Assembly (NCBI GenBank): GCA_036008685.1
Contig: DASYNF010000288.1
Span: forward strand, 60,357-124,356
Direction: 5' to 3'
Length of the DNA: 64,000 nucleotides
Origin: Actinomadura_C sp036008685
Lineage (GTDB): Bacteria > Actinomycetota > Actinomycetes > Streptosporangiales > Streptosporangiaceae
In this document: piece after piece, positions 51,632 to 60,064 of the stretch
How the letters are laid out: each line of letters opens with the position of its first letter
Numbering within the stretch: position 1 is the stretch's first letter
The notes under the pieces: generated by a model
The model's database searches: none
What the model was told of the DNA's origin: nothing
What the model saw: the letters and a program-made list of their open reading frames with translations, nothing else
Translations under genes and position numbers: made by a program

Positions 51632-52548
51632 TGGGGATCGCCCTGGGACCGAATCAGTACGGCAAGGCCGAGACCCGGGTCGTGCGGGTGGGCCGGGACG
51701 GCGACGAGCACGAGATCAAGGACCTCAGCGTCTCGATCGCGCTGTCCGGAGACATGGAGTCCGTCCATCTCACCGGGGACAACTCCGCGGTGCTGACGAC
51801 CGACGCGCAGAAGAACACGGTCTTCGCGTTCGCCCGCAAGCACGGCATCGCGTCGGCGGAGGAGTTCGCCCTGCTCCTCGCGCAGCACTTCGTGAACTCC
51901 CAGCGCACCGTCCACCGCGCCCGGCTCAGCGTGGAGGAGTACGTATGGGACCGCATCCCGGTCACCGGCCACTCCTTCGTGCGGCGAGGCCAGGAGATCC
52001 GCACGGCCCGGGTGAGCCATGACGGCGAGCGCAGGACCGTGGTCTCCGGGCTGCGTGATCTCATCGTGCTCAACTCCACCGGCTCGGAGTTCCACGGCTT
52101 TCTCAAGGACGAATACACCACGCTGGCGGAGACCCGGGAACGCGTCCTCGCCACCGCGGTGGACGCGGAGTGGCGCCACGTCCCGGGCGGTCCCGATCGG
52201 ACCGATCCGTCCGGCCCGTCCGGCCCCTCCCGCCCCTCCGGCCCCTCCGGCTGGGACGCGTCCTACGCCATGGTCCGGGGCCTGCTGCTGGAGACGTTCG
52301 CACGGACCCACAGCCTGTCCCTGCAGCAGACGCTCTACGTCATGGGCCGGCGCGTGCTCGTGGAGTGTCCGCTGATCTGCGAGGTTCGCCTGTCCATGCC
52401 CAACAGGCACCACTTCCCCGTCGATCTGGAGCCCTTCGGCATGGACAACCCCAACGAGGTGTTCTACGCCGCCGATCGCCCGTACGGGCTCATCGAGGGC
52501 ACCGTCCTGCGCGACGACCTGCCGGCCGCGCCCGAGGCATGGTGGTGA
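51631..52548 (+). CDS. pucL: Urate oxidase (uricase)
   Basis: A cofactor-free oxidase that converts urate and oxygen to 5-hydroxyisourate. The 305-residue product has two tandem T-fold halves: NQYGKAETRVVRV and the catalytic Thr region TDAQKNTVFAFARKHG, then NSTGSEFHGFLKDEYTTL and the second-half LSLQQTLYVMGRRVL, ending in NPNEVFYAADRPYGLIEGTV. An unusual stretch between the halves (about residues 185-207, GPSGPSRPSGPSG) is low-complexity Gly-Pro-Ser encoded by 9-bp repeats. Flanking blocks are intact, so activity is expected. It is the third gene of the operon. Confidence 0.95.
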   Translation: MGIALGPNQYGKAETRVVRVGRDGDEHEIKDLSVSIALSGDMESVHLTGDNSAVLTTDAQKNTVFAFARKHGIASAEEFALLLAQHFVNSQRTVHRARLSVEEYVWDRIPVTGHSFVRRGQEIRTARVSHDGERRTVVSGLRDLIVLNSTGSEFHGFLKDEYTTLAETRERVLATAVDAEWRHVPGGPDRTDPSGPSGPSRPSGPSGWDASYAMVRGLLLETFARTHSLSLQQTLYVMGRRVLVECPLICEVRLSMPNRHHFPVDLEPFGMDNPNEVFYAADRPYGLIEGTVLRDDLPAAPEAWW

Positions 52549-53411
52549 GTATGGACTTCCTGCGGCCCATGACCTGGGCGGAGGCGCTCGCGATCAAGGC
52601 CGAGCTGCCGGACGCGCGTCCCATCGCGGGAGGCACCGACGTCATGGTCGACCTCAACTTCGGCCGGAGCCGGCCGCCCGCGCTGATGGACCTGACGGCG
52701 ATCCCCGATCTGGCCGGCTTCGAGCGGGACGGCGGGGTGGTCCGGATCGGGGCCGCGATGTCCTACACCCGGATCATCGCCGAACTGGGCACCGCGCTGC
52801 CCGGCCTGGCGATCGCGGCGCGGACCATCGGGTCGCCGCAGATCCGCGCCCGGGGCACGGTCGGCGGAAACCTGGGGTCGGCCTCACCGGCCGGAGACGC
52901 TCACCCGCCCCTGCTGGCGGGCGGCGCGTCCGTGGAGGTCGAGTCGGCGCGCGGGGCCAGGCTCGTCCCGATCGGCGACTTCTTCGTGCGCCCCAAGGTC
53001 AGCGTCCTGGAGCCGGATGAGCTCGTCCGGGCCGTACAGGTCATGCCGGCGGACGGCCCGCAGCAGTTCGCCAAGATCGGGACCCGCAACGCGATGGTGA
53101 TCGCCGTGTGCTCGTTCGCCCTGGCCCTGCATCCGGCGCGGCGGCGTGCCGGCACGGGCGTGGGTTCGGCGGCGCCGACGCCACTGCGGGCCCGCGAGGC
53201 CGAGGATTTCCTCGCCGCCGAGCTCGACTGGGATTCACGCGGACGGCTCGGCGAGGGGGTGGCCAGGCGGTTCGGCGAGCTCGTCGCCGCGGCGGCGAAG
53301 CCCATCGACGACGTCCGGGGCACCGCCGGCTACCGGCGCCATGCTCTTTCGGTCCTGGCCCGCCGCACCCTGGGCTGGGCCTGGACGGACTATCAGAAGG
53401 GGGTGCGATAG
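52545..53411 (+). CDS. xdhB: Xanthine dehydrogenase FAD-binding subunit
   Basis: The FAD subunit of a molybdenum hydroxylase, 288 residues. It has the FAD motifs PIAGGTDVMVDLNFGR at the N terminus, TIGSPQIRARGTVGGNLGSASPAGD, and a CO-dehydrogenase flavoprotein C-terminal domain. The GTG at 52545 overlaps the uricase stop by 4 bases; an ATG at 52551 is the alternative start. With the iron-sulfur and molybdenum subunits that follow it forms the XdhABC complex oxidising hypoxanthine and xanthine to urate, which feeds the uricase upstream in the same operon. Confidence 0.93.
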   Translation: MSMDFLRPMTWAEALAIKAELPDARPIAGGTDVMVDLNFGRSRPPALMDLTAIPDLAGFERDGGVVRIGAAMSYTRIIAELGTALPGLAIAARTIGSPQIRARGTVGGNLGSASPAGDAHPPLLAGGASVEVESARGARLVPIGDFFVRPKVSVLEPDELVRAVQVMPADGPQQFAKIGTRNAMVIAVCSFALALHPARRRAGTGVGSAAPTPLRAREAEDFLAAELDWDSRGRLGEGVARRFGELVAAAAKPIDDVRGTAGYRRHALSVLARRTLGWAWTDYQKGVR

Positions 53412-53887
53412 TGCGCCTGAGCTTCACCGTCAACGGGCAGACCCGGGTGGTCGACGATGTGTGGGAGGGCGAGTCCCTGCTGTACGTGCTGCGGGAGCGG
53501 TGCGGTCTGCCCGGCTCCAAGAACGCCTGCGAGCAGGGGGAGTGCGGTTCCTGCACCGTCTACCTGGACGACGCCGTGGTCTGTGCCTGCCTCGTGGCCG
53601 CCGGCCAGGCCGAGGGCCGCGCCGTCCGTACCGTGGAAGGGCTCGCGGACGGCGACCGGCTCCACCCCCTTCAGGAGGCGTTCGTCGAGTGCGGCGCCGT
53701 ACAGTGCGGCTTCTGCACGCCCGGCCTGATCGTCGCGGCTCACGACCTGCTGGCCCGCGGCGGCGGGGTCCCCTCGGACGCCGAGATCCGTGAGGCGCTC
53801 GCCGGGAACCTGTGCCGCTGCACCGGGTACGAGCAGATCCTTGACGCCGTACGGCTCGCCGCCGAGCGGATGGCGGGCCGGCCATGA
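53411..53887 (+). CDS. xdhC: Xanthine dehydrogenase [2Fe-2S] subunit
   Basis: The two-cluster iron-sulfur subunit, 158 residues. A plant-ferredoxin-like domain binds one [2Fe-2S] via CEQGECGSC with a fourth Cys in VVCAC. A helical domain binds the second via CGFCTPG and LCRCTGYEQI. Electrons pass from the molybdenum subunit through these to FAD in XdhB. The start GTG shares one base with the xdhB stop (TAGTG). The gene name follows the E. coli subunit naming; it is not the XdhC maturation chaperone. Confidence 0.95.
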   Translation: MRLSFTVNGQTRVVDDVWEGESLLYVLRERCGLPGSKNACEQGECGSCTVYLDDAVVCACLVAAGQAEGRAVRTVEGLADGDRLHPLQEAFVECGAVQCGFCTPGLIVAAHDLLARGGGVPSDAEIREALAGNLCRCTGYEQILDAVRLAAERMAGRP

Positions 53888-56256
53888 CCACCCAGGCCGG
53901 GACCACCGCACGCGGCGCGGTCGGCGACAGCGCGGTCCGCCCTGACGGCACGCTCAAGGTCACGGGCGACTTCGCCTACTCCTCCGACCTCTGGATGGAC
54001 GGGATGCTGTGGGGGGCGACCCTGCGCAGTCCGCACCCGCGCGCCCTCATCCGTTCGATCGACCTCGGCGCCGCGCTCACGCTGCCCGGTGTGCGGGCCG
54101 TACTGACCCACGAGGACGTCCCCGGGGACGCCTTCTACGGCCTCGACCGGCGGGACCAGCCGGTGCTGGCCGTCGACCAGGTGCGTTACCAGGGTGAGCC
54201 CGTGGCCATCGTGGCCGCCGACCATCCGGAGATCGCCCGGCGCGCCTGCGACCGCATCGTCGTGGAGTACGAGCTGCTGGAGCCGGTGACGGACGCCCGC
54301 CGGGCCGCGCTCGACGGCTCGTGCCCACGGGTCCACGCCGACGGCAACATCGTCCGCTACCAGCCCGTCCGGGTCGGCACGGCCGCAGCCCGCGCGGACG
54401 TGGTCGTCCGCGGGGACTATGAGGTGGGCATGCAGGACCAGGCCTTCCTCGGCCCGGAGTCCGGGTTGGCCGTGCCGGCGCCGGACGGCGGCGTCGATCT
54501 CTACGTCGCCACCCAGTGGCTGCACGTGGACCGCGACCAGGTCGCCGCCTGTCTGGGCCTGCCGCCTGACAGGGTCCGGCTGACACTGGCCGGGGTCGGA
54601 GGCGCCTTCGGGGCCCGTGAGGACCTGTCCATGCAGATCCACGCGTGCCTGCTCGCGCTGCGCACCGGCCGGCCGGTGAAGTTCGTGTACGGCCGGGAGG
54701 AGTCGTTCTTCGGCCACGTCCACCGGCATCCCGCGACGCTGCGCTATGAGCACGGGGCCACGAGGGACGGCCGCCTGGTCTATGTCAAGGCGGAGATCAT
54801 CCTGGACGGCGGGGCCTACGCCTCGTCGACCCCGGCGGTCGTGGGCAACGCGGCCTCCCTCGGCGTCGGCCCGTACGAGGTGCCCACCATCGAGCTCGAC
54901 GTCTACGGCGTCTACACCAACAACCCGCCGTGCGGAGCCATGCGGGGTTTCGGCGCCGTGCAGGCGTGCTTCGCCTACGAGTCCCAGATGGACCGGCTGG
55001 CGCGGGCCTGTGACCTCGATCCGGTCGAGCTGCGGCTCCGCAACACGATCGGCGAGGGATCCGTGATCGCCACTGGCCAGGTGGTCGACACCCCGGCTCC
55101 CCTGGCCGAGTTGCTCGAACGGGTCCGGGACATGCCCCTGCCCCCGGCCCCCCGCCGGCCGGACGGCCCGGCGGACCCGTGGTCGCTGCTGGACCTCCCG
55201 GGCGGGGCGGCCAACACCACGCACGGCGAAGGGGTCGTGCGGGGCGTGGGTTACGGGATCGGGATCAAGAACATCTGCTTTTCCGAAGGGTTCGACGACC
55301 TCTCCACGGCACGGGTCCGGCTGGAGGTCGTCGGCGGCGAGCCCTCCGTGCTGGTGCACACGGCGGCGGCCGAGGTGGGCCAGGGGCTCGTGACGCTCCA
55401 GGCCCAGATAGCCCGGACCGAGCTCGGCGTGGACCGGGTGACGGTGGCCCCCGCCGACACCACGGTGGGCTCCGCGGGGTCCTCGAGCGCGTCGCGCCAG
55501 TCGTACATGACCGGAGGCGCGGTACGGGCCGCCTGCGTGGCGGTGCGGGAACGGGTCCTCGAGCTGGCCGCCCGCCGGCGGGCCGCGGAGGGCCGAGGCC
55601 GGCCGCCCCAGGATGACCTCGCGCTCAGCGATGGCAGGGTGGTGTCCGGATCGGAGGGTGTGGTCGCCACGCTGGCCGAGGTCCTCGGAGCGGAGGTCGT
55701 CGAGGAGACCCGGGAGTTCCACCACCGGCCGACCGTGCCGATGGACCCGCTGACCGGGCAGGGCGACTCGCACACCCAGCTGGCCTTCTGCGTGCACCGC
55801 GCCGTGGTCGACGTCGACACCGAACTCGGGCTCGTGAAGGTCGTGGAGCTCGCCGCGGCGCAGGACGTCGGCAGGATCCTCAACCCGGTGGCGCTGCGGG
55901 GGCAGATCCACGGCGGCACCGCACAGGGGCTCGGGCTGGCGCTGATGGAGGAGATCCAGGTCGACGGCGGCATGGTCCGCAATCCCTCGTTCACTGACTA
56001 CCTCATCCCCACCATCCTGGACATGCCGCCGATGCGGACGCAGATCCTGGAATATGCGGACCCGCACTCGCCCTACGGACTGCGCGGGGCCGGAGAGCCC
56101 CCGACCCTGTCCTCCACGCCCGCCATCGTGGCCGCCGTCCGCGCCGCCACGGGGCGGGCGCTCACCCGGGTGCCCGTTCGCCCCGAACACATCGTGGGCC
56201 CGCTCGCGGCCGGTGGCGCCGGCGCCACCGCCCGGACCCCCGGGCCGGAGGACTGA
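53884..56256 (+). CDS. xdhA: Xanthine dehydrogenase molybdenum-binding subunit
   Basis: The catalytic molybdopterin subunit, 790 residues. It has the aldehyde-oxidase/xanthine-dehydrogenase a/b hammerhead (about 20-130), then LAGVGGAFGAREDLSMQIH, GAMRGFGAVQ, AAAEVGQGLVT and the C-terminal LRGAGEPPTLSSTPAI with the catalytic Glu in GAGE. It is the last gene of the uraD-xdhA operon and overlaps the previous one by 4 bases. Molybdenum sulfuration would need an XdhC-type chaperone, which is not in this window. Hypoxanthine/xanthine specificity is inferred from the operon. Confidence 0.94.
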   Translation: MTTQAGTTARGAVGDSAVRPDGTLKVTGDFAYSSDLWMDGMLWGATLRSPHPRALIRSIDLGAALTLPGVRAVLTHEDVPGDAFYGLDRRDQPVLAVDQVRYQGEPVAIVAADHPEIARRACDRIVVEYELLEPVTDARRAALDGSCPRVHADGNIVRYQPVRVGTAAARADVVVRGDYEVGMQDQAFLGPESGLAVPAPDGGVDLYVATQWLHVDRDQVAACLGLPPDRVRLTLAGVGGAFGAREDLSMQIHACLLALRTGRPVKFVYGREESFFGHVHRHPATLRYEHGATRDGRLVYVKAEIILDGGAYASSTPAVVGNAASLGVGPYEVPTIELDVYGVYTNNPPCGAMRGFGAVQACFAYESQMDRLARACDLDPVELRLRNTIGEGSVIATGQVVDTPAPLAELLERVRDMPLPPAPRRPDGPADPWSLLDLPGGAANTTHGEGVVRGVGYGIGIKNICFSEGFDDLSTARVRLEVVGGEPSVLVHTAAAEVGQGLVTLQAQIARTELGVDRVTVAPADTTVGSAGSSSASRQSYMTGGAVRAACVAVRERVLELAARRRAAEGRGRPPQDDLALSDGRVVSGSEGVVATLAEVLGAEVVEETREFHHRPTVPMDPLTGQGDSHTQLAFCVHRAVVDVDTELGLVKVVELAAAQDVGRILNPVALRGQIHGGTAQGLGLALMEEIQVDGGMVRNPSFTDYLIPTILDMPPMRTQILEYADPHSPYGLRGAGEPPTLSSTPAIVAAVRAATGRALTRVPVRPEHIVGPLAAGGAGATARTPGPED

Positions 56257-56483
56257 GGCACCGCTTCCCCGGCCCGGCCTTCCCCGGAGTCCGGTGCGGG
56301 CACCTCCAAGGGCCGATCCCGGCCTCTCCCAGGACCGATCCGGCGCCGGCGGTGATCAGCGGCCCTTCGGGCTGAGAGGATGTCAATCCGGTCTCAACGC
56401 CATCGGCGAGTCCCCGAACGCCGGATGGTTCCGTTGGGGCATGAGCGCAGGGCCAGAGCGTCCCGGGCTGAAAGGCGTCGACA

Positions 56484-57650
56484 GTGGTCTCCGCAGTGTC
56501 CCCCTCGTCCCCCTCCGAGGCGCCGTCCGCCGGTCACGTGCTGGTGTCCCCCGACAAGTTCAAGGGCTCGCTCAGCGCGCCCGAGGTGGCCTGGCACATC
56601 GCGGCGGGCCTCCGGCAGGCCCGTCCGGCGGTGCCGGTGACCATGCTGCCCGTGGCGGACGGCGGCGACGGCACGGTGGAGGCCGCCGTGGCCGCCGGCT
56701 TCCGCCGGGTGGACCTGGAGGTCTGCGGTCCCACCGGCCGGCCGCTCCGGGCGTCCTTCGCCCTGGACGGCGAGACCGCCGTGGTCGAGCTGGCCGAGGC
56801 ATCGGGGCTGCGTCACCTGCCGGAGGGGCGGCCGCAACCACTGACGGCGACGAGTCTCGGGACCGGCCAGCTCATCGCCGAGGCCGTACGGCTCGGCGCC
56901 CGGCGCGTGGTCCTCGGACTCGGCGGCAGTGCCTGCACCGACGGCGGGGCCGGCCTCGTGCAGGGACTCGGCGGCAGGCTGCTGGACGTGCACGGCGACG
57001 ATCTGGCCCCCGGCGGCGCGGCACTGCGCTCCCTGCACGCCCTGGACCTGCGGGGGCTCACGGCCCTCGCCGGGGTCGAGCTGGTCGTCGCCAGCGACGT
57101 GGACAACCCGCTGCTCGGGCGGGAGGGTGCGGCCGCCGTCTACGGTCCCCAGAAGGGCGCGAGCCATGAGGACCTCCGCGTGCTCGAGGCGGGCCTGCGG
57201 CGGTGGGCCGATCTCGCCGAGGCCGTGTCCCGTCAGACCCTGCGTGACCGGCCGGGGGCCGGGGCGGCGGGGGGAGTGGGGTTCGCCGCGCTCGCGCTGC
57301 TCGGCGCCCGTGTGGAGCCGGGGATCACCTTCCTGCTGGACCTGCTCGGCTTCGCCGACCGCGTCAAGGGAGCCCGCCTCGTGATCACTGGAGAGGGGTC
57401 GCTGGACACGCAGACCCTCCGGGGCAAGGCTCCGATCGGGGTCGCCAGGGCCGCGGCACGGGCGGGCATCCCGGTGGTCGCGGTCGCGGGCCGCCGCAGC
57501 CTCACCGGCGAGCAGCTGCGCCGTGCCCGGATCCAGGCCGCCTACGCCCTCACCGACATCGAGCCGGACGTGGATCGCTGCATGAGCCAGGCGGGCCGGC
57601 TGCTCGAACAGCTCGCCGTCGCCATCGCCGACGAGTGGCTGCCCGCCTGA
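56484..57650 (+). CDS. glxK: Glycerate kinase (GlxK/GarK family)
   Basis: It phosphorylates glycerate, channelling glyoxylate-derived carbon into glycolysis. The 388-residue product has the family's HVLVSPDKFKGSLSAPEV N terminus, PVADGGDGTVEA, LGLGGSACTDGGAG and TGEGSLDTQTLRGKAPIG. In many bacteria such a gene accompanies allantoin degradation, which yields glyoxylate. Its place 227 bases after xdhA fits that, although the enzymes from allantoin to glycerate are not in the window. The GTG at 56484 has AAGG about 9 bases upstream. The interval 56257-56483 shows no gene. Confidence 0.93.
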   Translation: MVSAVSPSSPSEAPSAGHVLVSPDKFKGSLSAPEVAWHIAAGLRQARPAVPVTMLPVADGGDGTVEAAVAAGFRRVDLEVCGPTGRPLRASFALDGETAVVELAEASGLRHLPEGRPQPLTATSLGTGQLIAEAVRLGARRVVLGLGGSACTDGGAGLVQGLGGRLLDVHGDDLAPGGAALRSLHALDLRGLTALAGVELVVASDVDNPLLGREGAAAVYGPQKGASHEDLRVLEAGLRRWADLAEAVSRQTLRDRPGAGAAGGVGFAALALLGARVEPGITFLLDLLGFADRVKGARLVITGEGSLDTQTLRGKAPIGVARAAARAGIPVVAVAGRRSLTGEQLRRARIQAAYALTDIEPDVDRCMSQAGRLLEQLAVAIADEWLPA

Positions 57651-57665
57651 GACCTTCGCCATTCC

Positions 57666-57693
57666 TTACACCATGTATGCAAGTAGGTACAGA
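57666..57693 (+). promoter_or_regulatory. Candidate promoter for ald
   Basis: TTACAC (57666-57671) and TACAGA (57688-57693), 16 bases apart, lie in an unusually AT-rich stretch about 85 bases before the ald start. Confidence 0.35.
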
Positions 57694-57777
57694 GAAGTGC
57701 AGGCTGTAGGTCGCTCCCAGAGCCCGGCCGCCCCCATGCTGGGGGAGGACTGTTGACGGCATACGGGGAGGTCAAAG

Positions 57778-58893
57778 GTGAAGATCGGCGTTCCGCGCGA
57801 GATCAAGAATCATGAGTACCGCGTGGCGATCACGCCTGCGGGCGTGCACGAGCTGACCCGCCACGAACACGATGTGGTCGTGGAGCGCGGCGCCGGCATC
57901 GGCTCCTCCATCCCCGACGAGGACTACATCGCCGCGGGCGCCAAGATCCTGGATACGGCCGACGCCGTCTGGAGTGAGGGCGAGCTGATCCTCAAGGTCA
58001 AGGAGCCGATCGCGGAGGAGTACGACCGCCTCCGGCGCGGCCAGACCCTGTTCACCTACCTCCACCTCGCGGCCTCCCGTCCGTGCACCGACGCGCTGCT
58101 CGAGTCCGGTGTCACGTCGATCGCCTACGAGACCGTGCAGCTGCCGAACCGCTCTCTGCCGCTGCTCGCCCCGATGTCGGAGGTCGCCGGCCGGCTGGCG
58201 CCTCAGGTGGGCGCCTACAGCCTCATGCGCTCCAACGGCGGCCGGGGGGTGCTGCCCGGCGGCGTGCCCGGCGTGGCCCCGGCCAAGGTCGTCGTGATCG
58301 GTGGCGGCGTGTCCGGCCTCAACGCCGCCCAGATCGCCGTCGGCATGGGCGCCGATGTCACGATCCTGGACGTCAACGTCGACCGCCTGCGCCAGATCGA
58401 CGCGATCTACCAGGGCCGGCTCAAGACCCTGGTGTCGAACGCCTATGCCCTCGAGCAGGCCGTGCTCAACGCCGACCTGGTGATCGGCGCGGTGCTCATC
58501 CCCGGGGCCAAGGCGCCGACCCTGGTCTCGAACGAGCTGGTCTCCCGGATGAGGCCCGGGTCCGTGCTCGTCGACATCGCCATCGACCAGGGTGGCTGCT
58601 TCGAGGACTCCCGGCCCACCACCCACGACGACCCGACCTATGAGGTCCACGGATCGGTCTTCTACTGCGTGGCCAACATGCCGGGTTCGGTGCCGAACAC
58701 CTCCACCCACGCGCTGACCAACGTGACGCTGCCCTATGCGATCGCCATCGCCGACAAGGGCTGGCAGGCGGCCTGCCTGGCGGACGGCGCGCTGGCGCTC
58801 GGGCTGCACACCCACGAAGGCGTGCTGACCCACGGCCAGGTCGCCGAGGCGCACGGCCTCGAGCACACCCCCGTCGCGGCGATCCTCGGCTGA
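57778..58893 (+). CDS. ald: Alanine dehydrogenase
   Basis: It interconverts L-alanine with pyruvate, ammonia and NAD(H), as a hexamer. The 371-residue product has the N-terminal MKIGVPREIKNHEYRVAI, catalytic Lys in LILKVKEPI and His in FTYLHLAASR, the Rossmann motif VIGGGVSGLNAAQIAVGMGA and the C-terminal NVTLPYAIAIADKGW. The GTG at 57778 is preceded by GGGGAGG. It is transcribed alone; the link to the purine block upstream is only through nitrogen metabolism. Confidence 0.97.
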   Translation: MKIGVPREIKNHEYRVAITPAGVHELTRHEHDVVVERGAGIGSSIPDEDYIAAGAKILDTADAVWSEGELILKVKEPIAEEYDRLRRGQTLFTYLHLAASRPCTDALLESGVTSIAYETVQLPNRSLPLLAPMSEVAGRLAPQVGAYSLMRSNGGRGVLPGGVPGVAPAKVVVIGGGVSGLNAAQIAVGMGADVTILDVNVDRLRQIDAIYQGRLKTLVSNAYALEQAVLNADLVIGAVLIPGAKAPTLVSNELVSRMRPGSVLVDIAIDQGGCFEDSRPTTHDDPTYEVHGSVFYCVANMPGSVPNTSTHALTNVTLPYAIAIADKGWQAACLADGALALGLHTHEGVLTHGQVAEAHGLEHTPVAAILG

Positions 58894-58935
58894 GGACGGC
58901 ACGCCGTCGCGCTGGGCGACCGTGCGCGCGCCCCT

Positions 58936-58941
58936 TAGGGT
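58936..58941 (+). promoter_or_regulatory. -10 element TAGGGT, leaderless start
   Basis: TAGGGT is followed by GAGCTC and the ATG at 58948; the overlapping GGTGAG could also act as a ribosome-binding site. Confidence 0.45.
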
Positions 58942-58947
58942 GAGCTC

Positions 58948-59556
58948 ATGGGGGAACTGATCCTCGTCCGGCACGGCGAGACCGACTGGAGCCGCACGGG
59001 GCGGCATACCGGACGCACCGACCTGTCCCTCACCGAGCGGGGTGAGGAGCAGGCCCGCAGGCTCGCTCCCATGCTGGCCGCCCGTCCCATAGTCCGGGTC
59101 GTGTCCAGCCCGGCCGTACGGGCGCGGCGGACCGCCGAGCTGGCGGGGCTCACCGGCGTCGAGGTCGATCCGGACCTGTGGGAGTGGGACTACGGCGGCT
59201 ACGAGGGCCGCACCAGCCCGGCGATCCGTGAGGAGCGGCCGGGCTGGTATCTGTGGGCCGACGGCATCGTGCCCGGGGATGCCGAGCATCCGGGCGAGAC
59301 CGTGCAGGAGGTCGGCCGGCGCGTCGACGCCGTGCTGGCCCGGCTGCGGCCGACGCTCGCCCACGGCGATGTGGTGGTGGTCGCCCACGGCCACGTGCTC
59401 CGGGTGCTCACCGCGAGGTGGCTCGGCCTGGAGCCCTCGGCCGGCCGGCTGTTCGCCCTGGCCACCGGCACCCTGTCCACGCTCGGCACCGAACATGGCC
59501 GGCCCGTCATGACCTCCTGGAACGTGCCTCCGGCGGTCCCGGTCGCCGAGCCGTAG
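58948..59556 (+). CDS. Histidine phosphatase (phosphoglycerate mutase-like)
   Basis: A cytosolic 202-residue member of the histidine-phosphatase superfamily. The catalytic RHG motif is in LILVRHGETDWSRTGRHTG, Arg in SSPAVRARRTAEL, the acid/base Glu in WEWDYGGYEGRT, and the second His in VVVVAHGHVLRVL. It resembles actinobacterial acid phosphatases annotated as phosphoglycerate mutase 2, rather than the glycolytic enzyme. The substrate is not determined. Confidence 0.9.
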   Translation: MGELILVRHGETDWSRTGRHTGRTDLSLTERGEEQARRLAPMLAARPIVRVVSSPAVRARRTAELAGLTGVEVDPDLWEWDYGGYEGRTSPAIREERPGWYLWADGIVPGDAEHPGETVQEVGRRVDAVLARLRPTLAHGDVVVVAHGHVLRVLTARWLGLEPSAGRLFALATGTLSTLGTEHGRPVMTSWNVPPAVPVAEP

Positions 59557-59602
59557 GACCGTCGCGGCTCGGGACGGCCCGTCTCGAGCCCGCTATCGTG
59601 GA

Positions 59603-59617
59603 ATACCCCCGGGGGGT
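59603..59617. promoter_or_regulatory. CsoR operator-like palindrome
   Basis: TACCCCC-GGGGGGT forms a near-perfect GC palindrome with flanking A/T, like the TACCCC/GGGGTA sites bound by actinobacterial CsoR. It lies about 57 bases upstream of csoR, next to a CATACT hexamer at 59635. This fits autoregulation. Confidence 0.6.
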
Positions 59618-59673
59618 CGGGTCTCACGATCCGCCATACTTGAGGGCACCGACCTGACGAGCACGAGGCAGAG

Positions 59674-59973
59674 ATGGCGACGGCCGACCGACCCACCCGC
59701 GGCTACACCGCGACCAAGGACCAACTGACCACCCGGCTCCGGCGCATCGAAGGCCAGGTCCGCGGCATCGAGCGCATGGTCGACGACGACCGCTACTGCA
59801 TCGACGTGCTCACCCAGATCAGCGCCGTCCAGGCGGCGCTGGACAAGGTCGCACTGGGGCTGCTCGACGGCCACGTCCGTCACTGCGTCCAGGAGGGCAG
59901 GGAGGACGGCAGGGCGGAGGAGATGACCACCGAGCTGATGGCCTCGGTGGGGCGGCTCCTTCACCGCGGCTGA
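59674..59973 (+). CDS. csoR: Copper-sensing repressor CsoR
   Basis: An all-helical DNA-binding repressor of 99 residues that releases DNA on binding Cu(I). The ligand set Cys42 (RYCIDVL), His67 and Cys71 (GHVRHC) has the same spacing as in characterised copper-sensing CsoR proteins, which distinguishes it from RcnR/FrmR relatives. GAGG lies 6 bases before the ATG at 59674. The usual targets (copZ and a copper ATPase) are not adjacent; copC/copD-ctaG lie 12 kb away and may be part of the regulon. Confidence 0.93.
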   Translation: MATADRPTRGYTATKDQLTTRLRRIEGQVRGIERMVDDDRYCIDVLTQISAVQAALDKVALGLLDGHVRHCVQEGREDGRAEEMTTELMASVGRLLHRG

Positions 59974-60064
59974 ACCTCATCCGACCTGCGGCAGGCCCGC
60001 GGCCGGCCCGTGGGTGATCTCCGGCCGGGCCACCCGGACGCCTAGGAGCGGGCCTCCCGGACGC

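Noticed and set aside
53740..56190. 816-codon open frame antisense to xdhA
   Set aside because: High GC at third positions leaves the complementary frame open. Its translation is Arg/Gly/His-rich with no domain, while the opposite strand has every xanthine dehydrogenase motif.
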